Assembly (NCBI GenBank): GCA_021779335.1
Contig: JAJYAW010000060.1
Coordinates: 1-10,588 of the forward strand
Length of the DNA stretch: 10,588 nucleotides
DNA from: Myxococcales bacterium
GTDB taxonomy: Bacteria; Myxococcota; Myxococcia; Myxococcales; Anaeromyxobacteraceae
Reading direction: 5' to 3'
A program made the translations under genes and the position numbers. Under the pieces are notes generated by a model. It made no database searches, was not told the origin of the DNA, and saw nothing but the letters and a program-made list of their open reading frames with translations. Below, one piece after another: positions 6,516 through 10,588 of this stretch (position 1 is its first letter; each line of letters opens with the position of its first letter).

Positions 6516-6537
6516 GGCCGGGCCGGCCGGCCCGGCC
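6516..6537. repeat. Perfect 22-bp palindrome upstream of the DJ-1-like gene
   Basis: GGCCGGGCCGG followed by CCGGCCCGGCC is perfectly self-complementary, without interruption. It adjoins a weak -10-like CATCAT (minus strand, 6511-6516) in the 241-bp divergent gap. An operator or a 5'-leader hairpin are both possible; low sequence complexity (only G and C) is a caution. Confidence 0.55.
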
Positions 6538-6594
6538 GCCGCCCAGAGGGGGCGCGGCCCTCCAGGGGCGGGCCGCGGGGTGAGCGGCGGTGCG

Positions 6595-6628
6595 CCACCC
6601 GGAGGTGGTGGACCGGCGTCCGACCACC
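6595..6628. repeat. Overlapping inverted repeats in the divergent gap
   Basis: CCACC (6595-6599) pairs with GGTGG (6604-6608) across a 4-base loop. The same GGTGGTGGAC (6604-6613) also pairs with GTCC-G-ACCACC (6618-6628), 10 bp with one bulge. The two structures exclude each other. Confidence 0.4.
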
Positions 6629-6686
6629 CTGCCGGACGTGAACGAACGGCTCTCTCGCCGCCGCTGCGCGCCGGCGCCCCTGGAGC

Positions 6687-6692
6687 TAGGAT
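6687..6692 (+). promoter_or_regulatory. Candidate -10 box of the thioesterase gene
   Basis: TAGGAT in GCTAGGATG, 25 bases before the ATG at 6718. No -35 consensus is visible at the expected distance. Confidence 0.45.
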
Positions 6693-6717
6693 GCGCCCCC
6701 CGGAGGTCGCACCGCCC

Positions 6718-7209
6718 ATGCCCACCCGCCCCACCGCCGTCCGCCAGCCCAGCTCGCGCTCCTGCTTCGTGTGCGGCCGCGACAACGTCCTCGGCCTGAA
6801 GGCCCGCTTCGAGGGCGACCCCGCCGCCGGCGAGGTCCGCACCACGGTGACGGTTCCGGAGGCGATGAACGGCTACCCGGGCGTGGTCCACGGCGGCATC
6901 CTGGGGGCCCTGCTCGACGAGACGGCGGTGCGCACCGGGCTGCTCGACGGCGGCTTCGACGACCTCATGGTCACGGGCCGCCTCACGGTGACCTACAAGC
7001 GCCCCACGCCGACCGAGACGCCGCTCACGGTGGTGGCGAGGCTCGAGAAGCGGACCGGCGCGCGCGCCGTCGCCACCGCCGAGGTGCGCCTGCCCGACGG
7101 GGCGGTGACGGCCACCGCCGAGGTGCTGCTCTTCCGCCCCCCGCCCGACGTGGCGCGCGCCTGGGAGGGCGAGCGCGACCACTGGAAGGTCGACGAGGAG
7201 GGCGGCTGA
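6718..7209 (+). CDS. PaaI-type hotdog-fold thioesterase
   Basis: The protein has 163 residues, typical for a single-hotdog thioesterase. It begins with the CFVCGRDNVLGL signature (16-27; C16 and C19) common in this subgroup. The PaaI active-site block GVVHGGILGALLDET (55-69) follows, with H58, G59, G60 and the D67-E68 pair, then the paired strands TGRLTVTYKRPTP. The expected reaction is hydrolysis of an acyl-CoA thioester in the cytoplasm; the acyl group is unknown. GGAGG (6702-6706) lies 11 bases before the chosen ATG. An in-frame ATG at 6691 would add nine residues (MRPPEVAPP), but it sits inside the -10-like box and before the Shine-Dalgarno, so I reject it. The gene converges on the reductase gene, with 46 bp between the stops. 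Confidence 0.9.
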   Translation: MPTRPTAVRQPSSRSCFVCGRDNVLGLKARFEGDPAAGEVRTTVTVPEAMNGYPGVVHGGILGALLDETAVRTGLLDGGFDDLMVTGRLTVTYKRPTPTETPLTVVARLEKRTGARAVATAEVRLPDGAVTATAEVLLFRPPPDVARAWEGERDHWKVDEEGG

Positions 7210-7240
7210 CCGCCCCGCAGCCCCACGCCCCGCCGGCCGC

Positions 7241-7253
7241 TCGCGACGCGCGA
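7241..7253. terminator. Small hairpin between convergent stops
   Basis: TCGCG-ACG-CGCGA, a 5-bp stem with a 3-base loop, lies in the 46-bp gap between the thioesterase and reductase stops. It is too short to be sure of a terminator role. Confidence 0.2.
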
Positions 7254-7255
7254 CG

Positions 7256-7873
7256 TCACCTCGGCGCGGTGGCGTCGCCGTGGGGCGGCAGCCCGGCGCG
7301 GCGGTAGGTCGCCGCGACCACGCCCCTGGCCGTGGTCCGGCTGCCCGTGAGCTCGAACGCGGCCGGCGCGGCGCCCTCGCCGAAGAGCCGCTTCCCGCCG
7401 CCGAGCACCACCGGGAAGGTGATCAGGTTGAGCTCGTCGACGACGCCGGCGCCGAGCAGCGTCTGGAGGAGCCCCGGGCTGCCGTGCACCTGGAGCTCGC
7501 CCGGCGCCGACGCCTTGAGCCGCGGCACCTCGCCCAGCACGTCGCGCACCACGCCGCTCCCGGCCCAGTCCGCCCGCTGGAGCGTCCGGGAGGCGACGTG
7601 CTTCTGCAGGCGGTTGAGCGGCCCGGCGATGGGGTCGGCCGGATCGGTGACCTTGGGCCAGTGGCTCGAGAAGATCTGCCAGGTGCCGCGCCCGAGCAGG
7701 AAGGCGCCGGCCCGGCCGAACACCTCCACCATGAAGCCGCCCAGGGCCTCGTCGAAGTGGGGGATGACCCAGCCGCCGTGGGAGAAGCCGCCGCTGGGGT
7801 CCTCGGTGGGACCACCCGGCGCCTGCATGACGCCGTCCAGCGAGACGAAGGAGGTGACGGTGAGCTTGCCCAT
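7256..7873 (-). CDS. RibD C-terminal-domain ('dihydrofolate reductase-like') family protein
   Basis: The 205-residue protein starts at the ATG at 7873, with GGAG (7880-7883 on the plus coordinates) six bases upstream. It shows the standard pattern of the RibD_C/DHFR-like family: LTVTSFVSLDGVMQAPGG (4-21), the nucleotide-binding LLGRGTWQIFSSHWP (59-73), LNRLQKHVASRTL (86-98), ELQVHGSPGLLQTLL (126-140) and DELNLITFPVVLGGGKRLF (146-164). Members are NADPH-dependent reductases related to the RibD reductase domain. Most are uncharacterised and are not true folate reductases, so the annotation 'dihydrofolate reductase' should not be taken as a link to folD in this window. It is cytoplasmic. A weak GCTATCCG promoter-like string lies on the minus strand at 7922-7929. 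The 7874-7982 stretch upstream holds nothing else I can support. Confidence 0.88.
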   Translation of the reverse strand: MGKLTVTSFVSLDGVMQAPGGPTEDPSGGFSHGGWVIPHFDEALGGFMVEVFGRAGAFLLGRGTWQIFSSHWPKVTDPADPIAGPLNRLQKHVASRTLQRADWAGSGVVRDVLGEVPRLKASAPGELQVHGSPGLLQTLLGAGVVDELNLITFPVVLGGGKRLFGEGAAPAAFELTGSRTTARGVVAATYRRAGLPPHGDATAPR

Positions 7874-7982
7874 GGCGGACTCCGCGCCGGCCGGCGTCCT
7901 GGAGCGGCCGACGATCGCTCTCGGATAGCCGCCGCCCGGTCGACGAGCACCACCCGGCGGGGTCGGCTGGCGTGGACTGGAC

Positions 7983-8103
7983 CTAGAAGCCGACCTCGAG
8001 CACGGCGGTGAGCGCCTGGTCGGTGTCCTTCATGCCCGCGGCCGGGCGCGAGTCGTACGACACGGCGTAGCTGACGCCGCCGGTGACCGACTTCCAGAGC
8101 CGG
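7983..8103 (-). pseudogene. C-terminal remnant of a DUF481-type outer-membrane beta-barrel protein
   Basis: Read on the minus strand to a TAG at 7983-7985, this stretch encodes LWKSVTGGVSYAVSYDSRP, then AAGMKDTDQALTAVLEVGF and stop. Alternating strand residues, the YDSRPxxGxxxTD turn and a final phenylalanine are what the last two strands of DUF481 (YdiY-like) outer-membrane barrels look like. Upstream there is no start codon, signal peptide or earlier strand in this frame. The neighbouring frame reads AELQVDPAG just before LWKS, which would fit a one-base frameshift. The remaining 8104-8252 shows no barrel sequence. I read it as the leftover end of a deleted gene. The family assignment rests on about 38 residues. 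A small outer-membrane barrel gene lies next door but is not obviously the same family. Confidence 0.5.
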
Positions 8104-8252
8104 CCGGGTCCACCTGCAGCTCCGCAGGGCGTCCTGCATCTCGAGCAAGCCCCGCGCCCCACCTCACGATTCGTGGACGGGAGCGGCCGTGAGCGATACC
8201 TTCGGGACCGGCGGGCTCGCGCTCGCCTTCCACCCTCACCATCGGAGCTTCA

Positions 8253-8834
8253 ATGATCCGTTCGATCGCTCGCGCTACCGCCCTGCTCGCCGCCCTCGCC
8301 GTCGCCTCCCCTTCCCTCGCCGAGGAGAAGGCGTCGGCCGACGGCAAGGCCCAGGTCGGCATCGGGGTCTCGGTCGGCGCCTTCGACGTCACCACCATCT
8401 TGATGGCCAACCGGGTCCCGACCAACCAGCTCTACGTCCCCGTCAACTTCGGCGCCATCCGGATCGAGCCCTCGATCGGCTACTTCAGCTTCGACGAGGA
8501 CGGGGGCGGCTCGGGGAGCGCCGTGGCGCTCGGCGTCGGCGGCTTCTACGTGATGAAGCCGGCCAGGGACTTCAACTACTACGCCGGTGGCCGGCTCGGC
8601 TTCAACTTCGTCAACGACAAGAGCGCCGCGGGCGTGAAGGGCTCCGGCACCGACTTCAAGCTGGCGATCGCCGTGGGCGGGGAGTGGATGGCCACGCCGC
8701 GCTTCTCGCTCGGGGCCGAGGCCCAGCTCGGCCGCACCGGCTACGGCGAGATCAAGCGCGGCGGCGTGGTCGACCAGCCCGCCGCCTCCACCTTCGGCAC
8801 GGCGGGGCTCTTCTTCTTCCGCTTCTACCCGTAG
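8253..8834 (+). CDS. Small outer-membrane beta-barrel protein
   Basis: This 193-residue protein starts at the ATG at 8253, with GGAG (8244-8247) five bases upstream. A signal peptide is clear: MIRSIARAT, a hydrophobic AALLAALAV-like core, then cleavage probably after SLA (residue 23). The mature part is about 170 residues of alternating, glycine- and aromatic-rich strands: FGAIRIEPSIGYFSF, VALGVGGFYVM, YYAGGRLGFNFV, LAIAVGGEWMA, FSLGAEAQLG and a closing FGTAGLFFFRFYP. That pattern fits an eight-stranded OmpA/OmpX-like barrel. The chain ends in Pro after an aromatic FRFY, not in the usual terminal Phe. The function is unknown; structural, porin-like and adhesion roles are all possible. It is followed ten bases later by a strong hairpin and appears to be transcribed alone. 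Confidence 0.75.
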   Translation: MIRSIARATALLAALAVASPSLAEEKASADGKAQVGIGVSVGAFDVTTILMANRVPTNQLYVPVNFGAIRIEPSIGYFSFDEDGGGSGSAVALGVGGFYVMKPARDFNYYAGGRLGFNFVNDKSAAGVKGSGTDFKLAIAVGGEWMATPRFSLGAEAQLGRTGYGEIKRGGVVDQPAASTFGTAGLFFFRFYP

Positions 8835-8843
8835 CCGGCTCGC

Positions 8844-8887
8844 GCCATCACCCGCCGCGCGCCTCGCCGGCCGCGCCGGGTGATGGC
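8844..8887 (+). terminator. Strong hairpin terminator candidate after the barrel gene
   Basis: GCCATCACCCG (8844-8854) and CGGGTGATGGC (8877-8887) form a perfect 11-bp stem. Inside it GCGCG (8857-8861) and CGCGC (8872-8876) extend the stem after a CC bulge. It begins ten bases after the stop. Only C-rich sequence, not a T-run, follows. Confidence 0.6.
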
Positions 8888-9014
8888 TCCCCCTGCTCCG
8901 GCTCGCCGGGACGCCGGGACGTCGAAGGGGCTCTGCTGCTGCTCCACGGGGCGGCGCTCGACGCGCCGCGGGGCTACGTGGCCCGGAAGGCATGCAGCCG
9001 CGCGCCGACGTGGC

Positions 9015-9020
9015 TATGCT
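9015..9020 (+). promoter_or_regulatory. Candidate -10 box of the oxidoreductase gene
   Basis: TATGCT in GGCTATGCTC, 22 bases before the ATG at 9043. The preceding 8888-9014 shows no gene. A good -35 is not visible. Confidence 0.45.
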
Positions 9021-9042
9021 CCAGCCCGCTGAGGAGTCCCCC

Positions 9043-10062
9043 ATGCCAGATCGCCTCAATCGTCAGTGGACGCTGGCTCGCCGGCCGCGAGGCCTCGTCC
9101 AGGCCGCCGACTTCCGCCTCGTCGAGGCGCCCGTCCCCACGCCCGCCGACGGCGAGGTGCTGGTGCGCAACCTCTTCCTCTCCTGCGACCCGACCCAGCG
9201 CGGCTGGATGGCGATGGACACCTACCTGCCGGCGGTCCGCCTCGGCGACGTGATGCGCGGCATCGCCGGGGGCACGGTGGTCGAGTCCCGCCACCCGGCC
9301 TTCCGCCACGGCCAGCTCGTGACCGGCATGTTCGGCTGGCAGGAGTGGGCCATCGCGCGGCCCGGCACCGGGTCCGCCCCGACCGCGGTGCCGCCCGGCG
9401 TGCCGCTGGAGACCGCCCTCTCGATCCTGGGGCTCACCGGCATCACCGCCTACTTCGGGCTCCTCGAGGTCGGCCGCCCGCAGCCGGGCGAGACGGTTGT
9501 GGTCTCCGGCGCGGCCGGCGCGACCGGCTCGGCGGTCGGCCAGATTGCCAAGCTCAAGGGCTGCAGGGTCATCGGCGTCGCCGGCGGCGCGGAGAAGTGC
9601 CGCCGGCTCACCCAGGAGCTCGGCTTCGACGCCGCCATCGACTACCGCACCGAGGACGTGGCGGCGCGGCTCGGCGCGCTCTGCCCCGAGGGCGTCGACC
9701 TGTACTTCGACAACGTCGGCGGCGAGATCCTCGACGCCGCGCTGGCCCGCCTGGCCCTGCGCGGCCGGGTGGTGCTCTGCGGCGCCATCTCGCGCTACTC
9801 CGACGACCGGGTCGGCCCCGGGCCCGTCAACTACCTCAACCTGCTCACCCGGCGAGGCCGCATGGAGGGGTTCATCGTCCTCGACTTCCTGCCCCGCGCC
9901 GCCGAGGCGGTCGGCGCCCTGGCCGGCTGGCTGCGCGAGGGGAAGCTCAAGGACCGCGTCGACGTCCAGCAGGGGTTCGAGCAGGCGCCCGCGGCGCTGG
10001 CCCGCCTCTTCACCGGCAAGAACCAGGGCAAGCAGCTGGTGAAGATCGGCGACGCGCCCTGA
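9043..10062 (+). CDS. Zinc-free MDR-family NADP-dependent oxidoreductase (prostaglandin/alkenal reductase, CurA/YncB type)
   Basis: The protein has 339 residues from the ATG at 9043, which has GAGGAG (9031-9036) six bases upstream. An in-frame ATG at 8992 would precede the -10-like box and is rejected. The N-terminal half has LFLSCDPTQRGWM (44-56), the family's substrate-side DPxxRG block, and LGLTGITAYFGLLEVG (129-144). The Rossmann half has VVVSGAAGATGSAVGQIAK (152-170), K185 for the NADP phosphate, and VDLYFDNVGGEILDAAL (218-234). It ends with LFTGKNQGKQLVKI, typical of this group. No catalytic-zinc cysteine/histidine set is seen. Relatives reduce the double bond of alpha,beta-unsaturated aldehydes and ketones with NADPH; that is the likely reaction here, with unknown substrate. 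It is a cytoplasmic, single-gene unit between two strong hairpins. Confidence 0.93.
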   Translation: MPDRLNRQWTLARRPRGLVQAADFRLVEAPVPTPADGEVLVRNLFLSCDPTQRGWMAMDTYLPAVRLGDVMRGIAGGTVVESRHPAFRHGQLVTGMFGWQEWAIARPGTGSAPTAVPPGVPLETALSILGLTGITAYFGLLEVGRPQPGETVVVSGAAGATGSAVGQIAKLKGCRVIGVAGGAEKCRRLTQELGFDAAIDYRTEDVAARLGALCPEGVDLYFDNVGGEILDAALARLALRGRVVLCGAISRYSDDRVGPGPVNYLNLLTRRGRMEGFIVLDFLPRAAEAVGALAGWLREGKLKDRVDVQQGFEQAPAALARLFTGKNQGKQLVKIGDAP

Positions 10063-10085
10063 GCGAGCCGCTCGGCGCGCTGATC

Positions 10086-10131
10086 CGCCATCGTGGCCCG
10101 GGGACGTGCGAGATCCCGGGGCATGACGGCG
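10086..10131 (+). terminator. Long imperfect hairpin after the oxidoreductase gene
   Basis: 10086-10105 pairs with 10112-10131 around a six-base loop: 15 Watson-Crick pairs and two G-T wobbles out of 20, centred on facing CCCGGG blocks. It starts 24 bases after the stop. No T-tract follows. Confidence 0.5.
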
Positions 10132-10205
10132 CGGCCGCTGGGCAAGCAGGGCCGAGGGCGGGCGCGGAGGAGCGGTGGGCGGGCGGCGCTGTCGGACCCC
10201 ACTGC

Positions 10206-10211
10206 TAGGCT
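10206..10211 (+). promoter_or_regulatory. Candidate -10 box of the last gene
   Basis: TAGGCT in GCTAGGCTG, 76 bases before the ATG at 10288, giving a leader of about 70 bases. No -35 consensus is visible. Confidence 0.4.
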
Positions 10212-10238
10212 GTTCAGTGTCGCAGCCAACCACCCGCC

Positions 10239-10269
10239 GCGCCGGCACCCGGACGAACGCAGCCGGCGC
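10239..10269 (+). promoter_or_regulatory. Leader hairpin before the last gene
   Basis: GCGCCGGC (10239-10246) and GCCGGCGC (10262-10269) form a perfect 8-bp stem with a 15-base loop, ending six bases before the Shine-Dalgarno (10276-10281). It could affect translation or mRNA stability. Confidence 0.35.
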
Positions 10270-10287
10270 CACGACGAGGAGATCGCC

Positions 10288-10588
10288 ATGGCCCACGCCG
10301 CTCCCAGCAGGCTGAACGCCCTCCGCACCCGCAAGCTCGACGCCGAGAAGGCGCTCCGGGCGGCCAGGTTCCGAAGCCTGCGGGCCCGCACCGAGCTCAT
10401 CGCCTCCACGGGCGCCGCCGCCGTGGCCCGGCGGGTGGTGGTGGAGCTCACCCAGCGCGAGCTCCACCGGGCCATCGCCGAGGTCGCCGCCGCGGCCGAG
10501 GCGCTGGCCGCCGCCGACTCCAGGCAGATCCCGCTGTCCGCCTGGAACCGCGCCGCGCCGCCTCGCCCGGTCGATGGCGCCGGCGCGG
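10288..10588 (+). CDS. Unrecognised basic helical protein (partial, C-terminus off the right edge)
   Basis: The frame opens at the ATG at 10288, six bases after a good Shine-Dalgarno (GAGGAG, 10276-10281), and remains open for 100 codons to the window edge. I do not recognise a family. The first 34 residues contain ten Arg/Lys (RTRKLDAEKALRAARFRSLR). Residues 18-85 are alanine- and charge-rich with few helix breakers, which suggests one or two long helices or a coiled coil. From about residue 86 (WNRAAPPRPVDGAGA) it turns Pro/Gly-rich. There is no signal peptide or membrane segment. The codon use, promoter-like box and Shine-Dalgarno support a real gene. The role is unknown. Confidence 0.65.
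   Translation, partial: MAHAAPSRLNALRTRKLDAEKALRAARFRSLRARTELIASTGAAAVARRVVVELTQRELHRAIAEVAAAAEALAAADSRQIPLSAWNRAAPPRPVDGAGA

Noticed and set aside
6477..6845. An N-terminal extension of the DJ-1-like gene into the thioesterase gene
   Set aside because: The ATG at 6476 has a strong Shine-Dalgarno and the conserved family start; the extension has no family resemblance.
7256..7873. A folate-pathway link between the 'DHFR-like' gene and folD
   Set aside because: The protein belongs to the RibD_C-like family, not true DHFR, and it is about 6 kb from folD in a separate unit.
10131..10138. GCGGCCGC palindrome after the oxidoreductase terminator
   Set aside because: An 8-bp G/C-only palindrome is expected by chance here.
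1..10588. Search for CRISPR arrays, tRNA/rRNA genes, insertion sequences, integrases and defence or biosynthetic clusters
   Set aside because: No regularly spaced repeats, cloverleaf-like sequence, transposase motifs or characteristic defence or biosynthetic domains were seen on either strand.

Overview
This is a very GC-rich window (visibly around 70% G+C or more, with codon third positions almost always G or C). Together with the gene content and RPAGSSA/FTPD-type PKD-like repeats, this points to a free-living Myxococcota (former Deltaproteobacteria), most like Anaeromyxobacter. That assignment is an inference; no rRNA or other marker gene is present. I found no tRNA, rRNA, CRISPR array, insertion sequence or phage gene.

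Layout. 1-485 (minus, runs off the left edge): a cytoplasmic protein with two zinc ribbons. 583-2531 (plus): folD, overlapped by 4 nt by a secreted, cysteine-rich purple-acid-phosphatase-type lipoprotein. 2762-4840 (plus): a 692-residue lipoprotein made of six PKD/Ig-like repeats, each with a cysteine pair. 4967-5824 (plus): pirin, convergent with a DJ-1/PfpI-family gene (5889-6476, minus). 6718-7209 (plus): a PaaI-type hotdog thioesterase, divergent from the DJ-1-like gene and convergent with a RibD-C/'DHFR-like' reductase (7256-7873, minus). 7983-8103 (minus): a C-terminal scrap of a DUF481-type outer-membrane barrel with no intact gene attached. 8253-8834 (plus): a small outer-membrane beta-barrel protein. 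9043-10062 (plus): a zinc-free MDR NADP-dependent oxidoreductase. 10288-end (plus): an unrecognised basic, helical protein cut by the window edge.

Apart from the folD/phosphatase pair, the genes look like single transcription units. Six plus-strand units carry a close relative of G-N-TAGGNT-G (or GCTATACT/GCTATGCT) shortly before their starts, and the left-edge minus gene has GCTATGAT. These look like the local -10 element. The folD box lies so close to the ATG that the mRNA should be leaderless or nearly so. Several gaps hold strong hairpins: a 20-bp perfect palindrome before the pirin promoter, a 22-bp perfect palindrome before the DJ-1-like gene, and candidate terminators after the repeat lipoprotein, pirin, the barrel gene and the oxidoreductase.

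Pirin, the DJ-1/PfpI protein and the MDR oxidoreductase could loosely be read as a redox and carbonyl-stress neighbourhood, but nothing in the sequence shows that they act together. Most of the window is ordinary chromosomal housekeeping and accessory sequence. The points most worth a second look are the Cys-paired six-repeat lipoprotein, the leaderless folD with its coupled phosphatase, the shared -10 motif, the two long perfect palindromes and the DUF481 remnant.
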